Of a stretch of 64,000 nucleotides of DNA, positions 22,829-33,929 are shown in pieces. The position numbers and the translations under genes are program-made. Under the pieces are notes generated by a model. The model did no database searches. It saw only the letters and a list, made by a program, of their open reading frames with translations, and was not told the origin of the DNA. Numbering within the stretch: position 1 is the first letter of the stretch; each line of letters starts with the position of its first letter. This DNA is from Progne subis subis. Taxonomy: Eukaryota; Chordata; Aves; Passeriformes; Hirundinidae. The DNA lies in assembly GCA_022316685.1 (NCBI GenBank), contig JAKJHU010000851.1:49561-113560 (forward strand). Reading direction: 5' to 3'.

Positions 22829-23700
22829 TTTTAAATGAAGCTCTATATGTCTAATTTAATAAGCAATGAAGTTCAATTTTGGAGCAATGCAATTTTATTT
22901 AAGTAGCATTTTATAATCAAGCATATACAAAAATTTGGCAGTGATCAATTAAAGATAAGTACTGTTCAGATAAAGCATAATCAAAACCAACCCGAGTACA
23001 GAGGTGGGGGCTTTCTCACCCTACCTCACGTACAAAACAAAGTAATCCAACTTGAACTCATATACTGTATGCTAATACGTATTAATTAATATTTCCTGTG
23101 AATCTCCTCCTGTTTTCCATTTGTAAAATCTACATTGCTATACTACATAGCTCATGCTTCACTTGTTGTTAGGGGGTCTTCTTGGCTTTTTTGTGGTCTT
23201 CTTCAGATGAAGGCTCAGCATCTTCCTTGCATCCTATGAATAACCTTACTGGTTGCGCGTGCACTCTAAGTTTTGTGTTATATATAACTGAGCATTATGT
23301 TCCAAACAGTAATTATTTCCTGGATCAAACCACCACCCAAACTCCCTGCCTTAGAATAGTCCCAACTTTGTCCATCTCAAGGCCAGTTCTATCTTAAGAC
23401 ATCCTGTATCCAATCACATCTGCTAAGGGCCCATCTCCCTACCTTGGAGTAGTCCCAGCTTTGGCCAATCCAGCTTTGAAACACTTGCTTATCTCAAACT
23501 GCATCCTGTATCTTATTTTTCTCATGGAGCATCTGCCAAGGGGTCCATCTGCTTTGTAACACTACTCGCATCTAATTTTTCCTTTACTGCTTTATAACAA
23601 ATATTTTCTAAACAATACATATTTCTAAAATATTGTTATAGTTACAATTAGAATAAATAATTTTCATTTAGTACATATTTATAGATTGATATCGGTAATG
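22829..23700 (-). mobile_element. solo ERV-A-type LTR, unit 2
   Basis: Reverse complement of 7023-7866 over nearly its whole length, and homologous to 36142-36999. No env or other viral gene follows on the 23700 side, so this copy is a solo or truncated LTR. The outer boundary is approximate. Confidence 0.8.
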
Positions 23701-23859
23701 TCCCATTTATATTGATCCTCAGCACATTAAATGCAATCTAAATTGACATGAAAATCAAGACCCTTCATGGCTGATGATAAATCAGACTTTGTCCCCACCC
23801 CTCGCCGCTATTTCCATACTCCTATGGATCAGGAACCGTGTGGCCAGCAGGAGCAGGCC
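23701..23859. other. unassigned spacer
   Basis: No feature recognised between the LTR and the CR1 tail. Confidence 0.4.
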
Positions 23860-24140
23860 AGTGATTTTTCCCCTGTGCTTGGCACTGCTTGGGCAGTGTC
23901 CAGTTATGGGCTCCTGAATTTAAAAAGACATGGAGGGGTGGGAGTGTTTCTAGAGAAGGGCAACAAGGCTGGTAAGGAGTCTGGAACACAAGTCCTGTGA
24001 GGAGGGGCTGAGGGAGCTGGGGTTGTTCATCCTGGAGAAGAGGAGGCTCAAGGGAGACAAGGCAGTGTCAGGGCACAGGTTGGACTTGATGATGCCCAAG
24101 GTCTTTTCCAACCCTGCTGATTCTGTGATTCTCTGAAACC
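23860..24140 (+). mobile_element. CR1 LINE 3' fragment
   Basis: The CR1 tail is recognisable from GGGCAACAAGGCTGGT through GGTTGGACTTGATGATG to TTCCAACC and the terminal GATTCTGTGATTCTCTG octamer-type repeats. It is 5'-truncated, as is usual for CR1. A parallel copy lies at about 52430-52705. Confidence 0.85.
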
Positions 24141-25050
24141 ACCCTTGCAGCGGTTGCAGGATGAGCCCTGAGCCTCCTCTTCAGAAGGTCCAGCAGCCCA
24201 GGTGCCTCAGCTTCTCCTCACAGCCCCAAAGCCCATCCTGTCAGTCCTGCAGGAGCCTGCAGACAAATCCTGAAGCACTTGGAGGATGATCCTCCTCCCC
24301 AGCAGACATTCCCATGGTGCCAACTCAGGAACTGAAATGGGGAATGGGGCCAGAGAGAAAAGGGCAACCAGGGATGGGCTGTTTGCAGGGGAGGGAACAG
24401 GGAAGGGCAAAATTAAGAAATTTGCACCAGGAAGGGTAAAGAAAGCCAAGGTGAGGCAAAGGAAATGCTGAGGGCAGTTTGGGACTGGCTGCCAGGCAGT
24501 CCTGGCTCTGAGCAACAACATCTGCAGTGGCACAGAGAACCCACACCTCATGGGAACAAACTTCTTGGATGACTTCAGAGGCCACCACAAACCTGAGTGG
24601 TTTCCCTGGTGTCCCCCAGCCCTGCCTGGCCCCAGGGGCTGATGGCATTTGTGCTCACTCAGGTTCATCTCCCCACACCAACACCATGGGGGTGCTCACG
24701 CCTGCTCTGGGCAGTGCAAACAGGGGCTCCTGAGCCAGTGCTGCCGTGTCTGTGCCTGCAAGGATGCGGCACCTGTGTGAGCTGGGGGAGAGGCCAGGGC
24801 TGCAGAGGGGGCTATGTTGTTGGGTGCATGAGGACGCTCTGGGACGCTGCCCTGGGGTGTCCAGCGCAGTGGGGATGGATCAGCCCCTGCTCTGCTGCTC
24901 CTTCCCGTCTCCCCCAGGGATCTTGCAGAGCCTCAGCCATGCTGTTTGCCCCCAGCCTGCCCACGGCCACCCTGGGGCTGCTCACGGGGCTTTTCTCTGC
25001 TGAGCATTGGCCTGGGCGTGTTCTGGAGAGAGCTTGGGCAAGGAGCCTGG
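24141..25050. repeat. segmental repeat, copy 1 (partner 52705-53755)
   Basis: GC-rich non-coding segment attached to a CR1 tail. It matches 52705-53755 in the same orientation, which has about 105 extra bases near 52815-52920. Shared landmarks include GCACTTGGA..ATGATCCTCCTCCC and GTGCTCACGCCTGCTCTGGG. Homology ends at GGGCAAGGAGCCT, where the partner switches to an LTR. Open frames through it are not conserved and no gene is claimed. Confidence 0.8.
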
Positions 25051-25249
25051 AGCCCCCAGGCCCTGCCCTGAGGTGTCAGCGCTGCCCCAGCAGTGCCCAT
25101 GGCCTGTCCCTGCTGCAGCCCCGGCACTGCCACCCCCAGCACTGTGCCCGGCCCCGAGAGCACTCAGTCCCTACAGCAACACCAGGGCCAGGAGGGCAGC
25201 GGGGCAGGGGCACGGGAGCAGCACTGGCAGCACCAAGTGCTGCTGCTCC

Positions 25250-26522
25250 TGGGCACAGCTGCTGTGCCAGCACTGATCTGCCCCAGCTCTGCACACAGAC
25301 ATTGCTGCTGCAGCTGCAGAGAAGGGAACAAAAGGGGGATGTCTGCAGAAAACTTGGCTGGGATATCCTTGAGTTCCTTTAAAGCCACCAAGAGTGCAGG
25401 CCGTCATTGACACAGTCTGTGGAAAGAGGGAAGGTGGAGAGAAACAAAATGAGAAATATGCCAAGAATGGCTTTTCTCTGTGGACAAGATTAAAAATATA
25501 AGACAAAGGAAATAAAACCATAGCTAAATTTAGTAGAAGAATTAAAGATGACTTTTATTCCAAGTGATTTGCAGAAATTGCCCATCACTTTAATATTATT
25601 GAAACCATCCCGTCATCAGTCTCCACACTGCAGCCTTGAGCTCCTGGTTCCTCAGGCTGTAGATGAGGGGGTTCAGGGCTGGAGGCACCACTGAGTACAG
25701 AACTGACAGTGACAGATCCAGGGATGGGGAGGAGATGGAGGAGGGCTTCAGGTGAGCAAATGCTGCAGTGCTGATGAACAGGGAGACCACAGCCAGGTGA
25801 GGGAGGCAGGTGGAAAAGGCTTTATGCTGTCCCTGCTCAGAGGGGATCCTCAGCACGGCCCTGGAGATCTGCACATAGGAGAAAACAATGAACACAAAAC
25901 AACCGAGTCCTAAAGAGGCACTAATTGCAATGAGCCCAAGTTCCCTGAGATAGGATTTGGAGCAGGAGAGTTTGAGGATGTGTGGGATTTCACAGAAGAA
26001 CTGTCCCAGGGCATTGCCATGGCACAGGGGCAGGGAAAATGTATTGGCCGTGTGCAGCAGTGAATAGAGAAAGGCACTGGCCCAGGCAGCTGCTGCCATG
26101 TGGGCACAAGCTCTGCTGCCCAGGAGGGTCCCGTAGTGCAGGGGTTTGCAGATGGACACATAGCGGTCGTAGCACATGATGGTCAGCAGATAAAACTCTG
26201 CTGAGATGAAGAACACAAAGAAAAAGAGCTGTACAGCACATCCTGTGTAGGAGATGGTCCTGGTGTCCCAGAGGGAATTGTGCATGGCTTTGGGGACAGT
26301 GGTGAGGATGGAGCCCAGGTCGGTGAGGGCCAGGTTGAGCAGGAAGAAGAACATGGGCGTGTGCAGGAGGTGGCCGCAGGCTGCGGCGCTGATGATGAGG
26401 CCATTGCCCAGGAGGGCAGCCAGGGAGATGCCCAGGAAGAGGCAGAAGTGCAGGAGCTGCAGCTGCCGCGTGTCTGCCAATGCCAGCAGGAGGAAGTGGC
26501 TGATGGAGCTGCTGTTGGACAT
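25250..26522 (-). repeat. left arm of inverted duplication carrying the olfactory receptor
   Basis: The receptor plus about 340 bases of 3' flank are repeated in reverse orientation at 32640-33925. Upstream sequences of the two receptors differ, so the arms end at about the start codon. Confidence 0.85.
25596..26522 (-). CDS. olfactory receptor, family 14-like (gamma-c), intact
   Basis: A single-exon seven-transmembrane odorant receptor of 308 residues, the usual length. I start at ATG 26522 (MSNSSS, an N-glycosylation site), not at upstream in-frame codons, because a TTCCTTTTTTACAG splice-acceptor-like sequence precedes it. Motifs: GN in TM1, PMFFFLLNLALTD in TM2, MCYDRYVSICKPLHY at the end of TM3, FSTCLPHLAVV in TM6, and PALNPLIYSLRNQEL in TM7. 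No stop or frameshift is present. It acts as a G-protein-coupled receptor in olfactory neuron cilia; the ligand is unknown. A close inverted copy lies 6 kb away. Confidence 0.93.
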   Translation of the reverse strand: MSNSSSISHFLLLALADTRQLQLLHFCLFLGISLAALLGNGLIISAAACGHLLHTPMFFFLLNLALTDLGSILTTVPKAMHNSLWDTRTISYTGCAVQLFFFVFFISAEFYLLTIMCYDRYVSICKPLHYGTLLGSRACAHMAAAAWASAFLYSLLHTANTFSLPLCHGNALGQFFCEIPHILKLSCSKSYLRELGLIAISASLGLGCFVFIVFSYVQISRAVLRIPSEQGQHKAFSTCLPHLAVVSLFISTAAFAHLKPSSISSPSLDLSLSVLYSVVPPALNPLIYSLRNQELKAAVWRLMTGWFQ

Positions 26523-28650
26523 TTGCTGAGAATGCACATGGAGATCTGTAAAAAAAGGAATCATGAAATTGTTCAGTCTGGAGAGCACTTTCAATATCCC
26601 AGCACAGCTTGGTGGCACTTTCCCCCCACTGCCTGCCCAGGGCTCTGCTGCCTGGAGCTGTCCCTGCCTGCAGCTGCTTCCCTGTGCCCAGGGCTGGGTC
26701 CTGCCAGTGCTGCCAGAGCCCAGCCCAGCCCTGGCGGCTCAGCTCTGCCCTGCAGAGCCCTCCCAGCTCAGGCATTGCCCAGGAGCAGCTCTGTCTCTGC
26801 AGGCTCTGATGGCAACCTCAGAGCAGCCCTGAGGAGGCTGGAAAAGTGACACTGGTGCTGCCTGCAAGGGACCCTCTGCTGAATTCTGTCACTGCCTGGT
26901 TTATTAAGATCTGATAGAAAATTGTTTTATTTTTCTCAACCTGAACTTAAAGATGAATATCTATTTGCAATTTCCCCTTCAGGCAACACAGAGCGGTAGA
27001 TTAATAAAGCAGGATGTTTAATTTCATGTAGCCCCTGTCTGTCTGTGCTCCCTGTATAACCTACTTGGAAATGTTCAGGAGTTATATGTCATGCTGGGAG
27101 CAGCCCTGAACAATGCAGCATCCTCACCACACAAGAAGAACACTTCCACGCATTACCAGCTGTCTCCTTCCACCCAGATCTTGTCCCCAGCGCTGGCAGC
27201 AGCTCCCAGGGCTGGCTGAGAGCTGTCCCTGGCAGGCAGCAGAGTCCCTGGCCCAGCACAGTGCCCTGGGCTGCAGGACCCTGCTCTGCAGGACCCTGCT
27301 CTGCAGGACAGCCCTGGGCACCCCTGGCTGCTCTCCACAAGAGATAATCAGAGAATGTACTCACAGAGTCTGTAGGCATTGGGATGTTGCAGCTTTAGGA
27401 GATCCCTGCAGGAGCTGCAGCTGCCTTGTCCTGCAGCCAGAGGTTCCTGTGTCAAGGGCTGGGAGTGATTCTCCCGCAGTCACTTCTCAGCTCCTTCCCA
27501 GCCCTGAGTGATTGAAGCTCTCTGTGCCTGTGTGCTGTGCCCGGGGTGGCTGCAGGCAGTGCCCCAGCGCTGCTGGACTGGGAGAAGAGTTGCTCATCAA
27601 GAGCAATGTGCTTTTAAGCTCCTCTTGGTTGCCAGGAGCTGCCTCTGTGCCAGGAGCCCGGCCCAGCTCAGCAGCACAGACACAGCACAAAGCCTTTAAT
27701 GACCCTCTCAGGGATTTGGTGGTGTTTACATCAGACTCAATCCCTCAGAGTGTCATCAAAAAACTTCTCAAGAACTCACAGTCAGATTCAAAGTCTGAAG
27801 TTTCTTTAACTTTTAATGGGTCCCACTGAGGGACACAACTCATAGGAAAGTGTCCTCAGGTTCTAGTTAAGCAGAACACTGCAAGCACTGTGGACTGGTG
27901 AGGACAAACAAAGAAAAGGTGTCTTTGGGTGCTGAGCAAACCTGGATGTGTTTCATGAATGCAAAGGGCCAAGGCCTGAGCCCCAGCCCCTGCCAAGGCA
28001 GATCCTGTCCCTCCCTCCTTGCTCAGGGCTCTTCCTGGGGCACTGGGATGTGGGGATGTGCAATGCCAAGGGCAGGAGCATGGGGTGGCCCCTGCCAGGC
28101 TGCTGAGCAGGGACAAGGAGGCAATGAGGCCCCAGGGCTGCAAGGGTCACTTTTCCCCTCCTGGCCTCAGTGCCAGGAACAGCAGCCATGGCCAAAGTGC
28201 TGCAGGAGTTGGCTGTGTCAGGGCCTTTCAGCTGCTGCCCATCCTTGTGCCCTCTCCAGCCCAGGCTGTCCTATGGTGTCCATGCCCTGTGCCTCTGTCC
28301 CTGCAGGCTGTCGTCATCCCCTGGCTGCCCCACCTCGCTGGCCCTCTCCTTTGCTGACAGCTCTGCGTCCTGCCTGCCTCTGCCTGGGCACACAGAGCCT
28401 TGGGCTGCTCCAGACTCCTTCTGGGGGATGTGTTGCACCACAGCCCTGCCCTGGGAGAGAAATTCCTTTCTCCTGGTGTCCAGTCTGGACTTCTCCAGCT
28501 GCCCTCTGCATAATTTTTTTCTTTCTCTCTCCCTGTTTTCTGCTATGTCAAAATGATCCCCCATCTCTGAAATCACCCTTCAAGCACTCCCAGGGCTCTC
28601 ATCCCCTGTCCTCTGTCTCCACTCCACTGAGCACAGAGCTCCTTTGTCCT
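26523..28650. other. no gene recognised
   Basis: Mostly GC-rich intergenic sequence upstream of the first receptor. It may hold its non-coding 5' exon, suggested only by the acceptor-like site at 26535-26550 (minus). A short direct triplication of GCAGGACCCTGCTCT-like sequence is seen near 27270-27310. No protein-coding or RNA gene can be supported. Confidence 0.5.
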
Positions 28651-28659
28651 ATACAGTGG

Positions 28660-29560
28660 TCAAGGGCTTGAGGACGTGGGCATCTGGAAAAGAAGGATGG
28701 TTCCTTTCTATAGGAAGGAAACCACAGAACCTCATTGTTTTGAAGGCAGATGAGAGGCACTCACCAGAGGCCAAGGCAAGCCAGACCTGTTTGTCCTTGC
28801 AGCTTTTTTTCTGAGAGCAACCTTTGGATATATGGAGAGTTTGGAGGTGGATTTCCATTTGAGCCATGAGTGCCTGTACCAGAGTGACAATTCTCTTCCA
28901 CAGGAAGGAAAGGGCAGAGCCTCAGTGTTTCAAAGGCTGATTAGAGGTGGCCCCAGAGAGGCTGAGGCCAATGCCAGCAAGATCTGTTTGTCTTGTCTGC
29001 TTCTGTCTGGTAGCAATCCTTGGTTAAAAGAGAATTTGGGAGGCCAAATCCCAGTTTTGTCCATGGGTGGCTGGACAAGCAGAGTTCTTTTCCATAGGAA
29101 GAACCCCTAGTGTTTCAAAGGCAGATGACAGCTGGCTCTCAAGAAGCCAAGGAACCTGGACATTCCTGGCAGCTTTTTATCTGGAAGCTTTCATTTGATA
29201 TATGGAATTTCAGAGGCGGATTCCCAATTTTGGCCATGCACACCTGGATTTGAATGATGTGTTTTCCATGGCAAGAAAAGCAGGCCTCCGCAGTGTTTTG
29301 AAGGCAGGTGAGAGGTGGCCCCAAAGAGGCCAAGACCATCCAGAGCTGTCTGTTCTGGCAGGTTTCATCTGGGAACAATCATTGGTTATAATCAAATTTG
29401 GAGGTAGAATCCCAATTTTGGCCGTGGGCACCTGGAGGAGAAGGACAGTTCTTTTCCTCAGGAAGGAAAGCACACAACTCCAGGGTTTCAGGGGCAGATG
29501 AGAAGTGACCCTCAACATGCCAAGGCCAGCTGGACCAGTCAGGCAGCCCCCAGGAGGCCA
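28660..29560. repeat. tandem repeat, about 175-195 bp units
   Basis: Five diverged units with the landmark AGGAAGGAA..CAGTGTTTCAAAGGCAGATGAGAGG near 28709, 28898, 29092, 29267 and 29458. Each is followed by CCAATTTTGGCCATGG-type sequence. No coding content. Confidence 0.85.
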
Positions 29561-29589
29561 AACCAGCCAGACCTGTTCCATGTTCCCTT

Positions 29590-30060
29590 GGATCCATGTG
29601 GTCCTACAGCATCAAAATTGCCCCTTGGTTCCATGAGGCCTTGCAGTGTCAAAATGGTTTGGTCGTTTCCATGGGGTTGAAAAATAAACCCAATGGCTCT
29701 TAGATTACTTGAGGTCTCAGAGTGTCACAATGATTTCCATGATTCCATAAGTTCCTGCAGTGTCACAGTGTTCCCTTGGTTCTATTGGGCTCCCCAGGAT
29801 CACAATGGCCCCTTGGTTCCACAAGGCCTGGGTCACACTGGCCCCTTGCTTCCATGGGGACCCTTGGTGTCACAATGACCCCTTGTTTCCATGAGACCTG
29901 GCAGTGTCACAGTGGTTGCCTTGGTTCTGTGGTGTCACAATGGCCCTTTGGTTCCGTGGGGACTCACAGTGTCAGAATGCTCTCACTGCTTCCATGAGGC
30001 CCTGCAGTGTCACAGCTGCTCCTTGCTTCCACAAGGCCCTGCAGAGCCCCCTGATTCACA
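29590..30060. repeat. minisatellite, about 50-bp units
   Basis: Repeats built on CCTTGGTTCCATGAGGCC and CTGCAGTGTCACAATGG, about nine diverged copies, immediately after the 185-bp repeat. Confidence 0.85.
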
Positions 30061-30067
30061 CAGCCTC

Positions 30068-30587
30068 TGTCGTGGTTTGGACTCATGGGTTGAGATGAGG
30101 ACTGGGAGAAAAACACTCTAAAGGAAAAAGAGGTTCAAATTTAAAGGCATAAAGTAAATTTATTAGTCAAAGGAAGATAATGAGAAGTAAAATGAGACTT
30201 TAAAACAACTTTTTTGCCCCCCAGCCCCTCCCTCTTTCCCACCAATAACACTGGGAGACAGGTAATGGGGGTTTTTGTCAGTTCATTACCCAAGATCTTT
30301 CTCTGCTCAGGGAGAGGAGATTTTCTTCTGTTGTGTCATGAGTCCCTCGCACAGGCAAAACAGCCTTCCCAATACTGTTGTGGCATGGGACACTTGTCAG
30401 TGGGCTGCAGTCTTTCAAGGATAGGCTGCTCTAGTTTGGAAGCAAAGGCCCTCTTTATCTCTGGAAGCGAGAGCCCTCTCTCTCTGTTCAAGTCTCTCAC
30501 TGGATCACAGTTTCCTATGGCATCTACCTCTCAGTTTTTCTTCTGAGATTCAGATGGTTTTAGAGTCTTTTTGCCCTCTGAGCCAGA
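30068..30587 (-). mobile_element. LTR-like element
   Basis: Begins TGTCGTGGTTTGG on the plus strand. On the minus strand an AATAAATTTAC polyadenylation-type signal lies near 30160, as expected of a minus-oriented LTR. It abuts the next LTR. No internal viral region. Confidence 0.55.
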
Positions 30588-31172
30588 TGCAAGAAAGAGA
30601 CGGAGACTTCAGGTTCTGATTTTTCAAGGTTGCATGCTTCGTTTATTGTTTCTTATCTTACAGTTTTCTCAGTGCCAAACAAAGGTCTGTGCAGCTGCCT
30701 GGGCATCTGGTGACTCCTCGACTCCTCCTGGACTGGGCTGTCGTTACCTTTTATACTAATTGCTACCTATTCTTTATTTATCATTATTTGCCAATACCTA
30801 TCACTTATACTAAAAAGGTCATCCCTACTTTGACCCAATCTCTTGAAACTACTTTGTGCCACCATCACTGCAGAAAATGGAGTGAGGGAAGAAGAAAGAA
30901 GAAGCAGGAGACAATGCCCCAAATCCTCCATCTTGCTCCCATTCACTTCCATACTAAAAACCCAAACCTACTGTTTTCTCACCCTGTGATAAGCTAAACT
31001 ATTATCTTTCACACTCTTGTGGCTTGCAATCCTTCCTGCAGTGCAGGAAGCCTTTCCCATGGACTGAGATCAAAGCCAATGTCCCTCTGGGCTCTGGGCC
31101 AGGGTCCCAGACCCCCCCTGTCCAGGTCCCTGACCCTCCAGGGCAGCCAAAGTAATGCCCTGGACTCCAACA
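30588..31172 (-). mobile_element. solo LTR (ERVK-like)
   Basis: Plus strand runs TGCAAG...CCAACA. Read on the minus strand it has TGTTGGAGTCC at the 5' end, AGTATAAAAGG (TATA) near 30755 and AATAAACGAAG near 30645, in correct LTR order. No target duplication is seen, so the boundaries are provisional. Confidence 0.65.
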
Positions 31173-32639
31173 GTTAACTATTATTATATATTTATAAATT
31201 GATAATCCTTAATTAACTCCATTCGACTACTATTACATACCTAGATAATTATAATCCTTAATTAACAGTAGTATGTTTCCTACCCTTCCTCTTACATTTT
31301 AGAACAATATGCTTCTAAATACATTCCTGAAATACTGTATAGTCATAGTATCAGGAAAAGAACCTACAGGAAGAACATTTTGGTTTTAACCAGAGTGTGA
31401 TCAGTCATAAAACAAGCAGGGCAAAGAAGCCCATGGTCCTATTCAAATGGATTTACCCACAGCTGTGTAACTGGGGCAACGGAATCTCCTATTGGATGTT
31501 CCTGTAAAATATACTAATTAATCAACCTCAATAAACTCTTGCAATCTATGGCTGGGTATGCCACCCCCCTGATCTTGTCACTGTTACCTGGTGCTCTCAG
31601 GGAGGTTCTGGCATTTGCAGCAGCTGAGCCAGGCACTGCCCTTGGGATTGCTGCCAGGCAGCTGTGTCCATGGGAATGGGGTGTCCAAGCTTGCCTGTCA
31701 CCTGTGGGGCTGTGGGCAAAGCATCCATGGGAAAGGGGAATGAGCTGAGGCTCTTCCCTGAGATCCCATCATGGGCACACCCGGGGATCTCCTTGCTGTG
31801 TCCTTCCAAGCTCTGAGCTGCCCTCCTGGCTCCAAATCTGTGCCACAGCCTCTGGGAGTTCCCTGAATGTCCCACAGGGAAGTGCAGAGATGCCAGAGCT
31901 GAGGAAATGCTGTTGGGTTTGCCAAGGGAGCCGTGAGTGTCCTTGGCAGAAGGGGGTGCTGAGCCCTTGGCCAGAGACCTTTGGAGAGGCTGAGACATTC
32001 AGGGATCCCTCTGCTCTGAGCAGGGTCTAGTTTATCTCAGGGTGACACAGGAGAGTGACTGTGCTCTGATTGCAGCCAAAGGTGCAAACCCAGGGCAGTT
32101 TGGAACAAGCCCATCCAGCCCCTCCCCTTCCCTAAGCCACAGGGAATCCTTTGCCTCTCACATCTCTCACTGGTAAAATCTCAGTGCAGCAGAAATGGTG
32201 GGGATTTCTGACACCAGAGAAACAGGAATGATGCGTGTGCAGGAAAATAATGGCTAAAATTCCTTCCTGCTCTCCATGCCCTTTAGAAGTTGAAGTGCAG
32301 ATGCTACTGAGCCTGCCTGCATTAGAAGTGATTCCACTGACAAATCCTGAAGATCCAGCCTTGTCCCTCTGCCACATGGCCACAAACCCAGGGCAGCAGG
32401 GCAGGGATGGCTCCTGGAGAGCCCCCACGCACAGGCCTGGCTGCTCCTGGCACACTCAGACAGCACAAGTGGAGCTCAGGCAGGGACCTGGGTGATGGTT
32501 TTCCGAGAGCAGGAACAAGGCTGGGTGGGTCACAGCAGGACAGTCTGCAGGGAATGGCCCAGGTTTGGCTCAAAGCAGCCCCTGCTGACTTATCACTGTC
32601 CTTTATCCATGAACAGGTCCCCATGTGGAGGCACAGCAA
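31173..32639. other. no gene recognised
   Basis: AT-rich to about 31540, with an LTR-like AATAAACTCTTGC near 31530, then ordinary intergenic sequence leading to the second receptor. A possible splice acceptor (CATGAACAG) lies 22 bases before the receptor start. Confidence 0.45.
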
Positions 32640-33569
32640 ATGTCCAACAGCAGCAGCTCCATCAGCCACTTCCTCCTGCTGGCATTGGCAGACACGTGGC
32701 AGCTGCAGCTCCTGCACTTCTGCCTCTTCCTGGGCATCTCCCTGGCTGCCCTCCTGGCCAACAGCCTCATCATCAGCGCCGTAGCCTGCGGCCACCTCCT
32801 GCACACGCCCATGTTCTTCTTCCTGCTCAACCTGGCCCTCACCCACCTGGGCTCCATCTGCACCACTGTTCCCAAAGCCATGCACAATTCCCTCTGGGAC
32901 ATCAGGACCATCTCCTGCACAGGATGTGCTGCACAGCTCTTTTTCTTTTCCTTCATGATGTCAGCAGAGTTTTCTCTCCTGACCATCATGTGCTACGACC
33001 GCTACATGTCCATCTGCAAACCCCTGCACTACGGGACCCTCCTGGGCAGCAGAGCTTGTGCCCACATGGCAGCAGCTGCCTGGGCCAGTGCCTTTCTCAA
33101 TGCTCTCATGCACACAGCCAATACATTTTCCCTGCCCCTGTGCCATGACAATGGCCTGGGCCAGTTCTTCTGTGAAATCCCACACATCCTCAAACTCTCC
33201 TGCTCCAAATCCCACCTCAGGGAACTTGGACTTCTTGTATTTTCCATCTCTTTAGCATTTGGTTGTTTTGTGTTCATAGTTTTCTCCTATGTGCAGATCT
33301 TCAGGGCTGTGCTGAGGATCCCCTCTGAGCAGGGACGGCACAAAGCCTTTTCCACCTGCCTCCCTCACCTGGCCGTGCTCTCTCTGTTCCTCATCACTGG
33401 CTTTTTTGCCTACCTGAAGCCCCCCTCCATCTCCTCTCCATCCCTGGATCTGGCTCTGTCAGTTCTGTACTCAGTGGTGCCTCCAGCCCTGAATCCCCTC
33501 ATCTACAGCCTGAGGAACCAGGAGCTCAAGGCTGCAGTGTGGAGACTGATGACTGGATGGTTTCAATAA
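32640..33569 (+). CDS. olfactory receptor, family 14-like (gamma-c), intact
   Basis: Single-exon receptor of 309 residues from ATG 32640 (MSNSSSS); five upstream in-frame codons are better read as 5' UTR. Motifs match those of the first receptor: GHLLHTPMFFFLLNLAL, MCYDRYMSICKPLHY, FSTCLPHLAVL and PALNPLIYSLRNQEL. Differences are scattered, for example ITGFFAY for STAAFAH in TM6, so the copies have diverged while staying open. No broken codon was found. Gene conversion among such receptors is known in birds and could act on this inverted pair. Confidence 0.93.
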   Translation: MSNSSSSISHFLLLALADTWQLQLLHFCLFLGISLAALLANSLIISAVACGHLLHTPMFFFLLNLALTHLGSICTTVPKAMHNSLWDIRTISCTGCAAQLFFFSFMMSAEFSLLTIMCYDRYMSICKPLHYGTLLGSRACAHMAAAAWASAFLNALMHTANTFSLPLCHDNGLGQFFCEIPHILKLSCSKSHLRELGLLVFSISLAFGCFVFIVFSYVQIFRAVLRIPSEQGRHKAFSTCLPHLAVLSLFLITGFFAYLKPPSISSPSLDLALSVLYSVVPPALNPLIYSLRNQELKAAVWRLMTGWFQ

Positions 33570-33925
33570 TATTAAAGTGATGGGCAATTTCTGCAAATCA
33601 CTTGTAATAAAAGTCATCTTTGATACTTCTTGTTGGTTTCATTTTGGAGGTTCTTTTTCTTTGTTTTACTCCTTTAATCTTCTGCACAAATATATGTCAC
33701 TGTTTGTGCCATTTCTCATTTTGTTTCTCTCCACCTTCCCTGTGGTCACAGACTGTGCCCATGAGGGGCTGCGCTGTTGGTGACTTTAAAGGAACTAAGG
33801 GATCTCTCAGCCAAGTTTTCTGCAGAGATACCCCTTTTGTTCCCTCCTCTGGAGCTGGAGCAGCAATGTCTGTGTGCAGAGCTGGGGCAGATCCGTGCTG
33901 GCACAGCAGCTGTGCCCAGGAGCAG
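32640..33925 (+). repeat. right arm of inverted duplication carrying the olfactory receptor
   Basis: Inverted partner of 25250-26522. The 3' flank shares TAATATTAAAGTGATGGGCA and the AACAAAAGGGG..TCTGCAGAAAACTTGGCTG block. Confidence 0.85.
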
Positions 33926-33929
33926 CAGC

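Noticed and set aside
22204..22854. A 216-codon frame of Lys/Glu/Gly repeats
   Set aside because: It is only the translation of the (AAAGG)n/(AAGGG)n array. The same applies to 7861-8118 and 8237-8455.
24746..25003. Possible exon of a host immune-type gene (signal-like LFAPSLPTATLGLLTG stretch)
   Set aside because: No second exon, no domain and no conservation of splice sites between the two copies could be shown.
24597..25410. A 261-codon frame and several overlapping frames in the GC-rich segmental repeat
   Set aside because: Not conserved in the partner copy at 52705-53755, no recognisable domain, and all frames open because of GC bias.
25990..26775. Overlapping frames on both strands across the olfactory receptors
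   Set aside because: Shadows of the receptor coding frame, lacking any family motif.
28660..29560. Regularly spaced repeats that might suggest a CRISPR array
   Set aside because: The units are contiguous and diverged, about 185 bp, without short repeats and unique spacers, in a vertebrate context.
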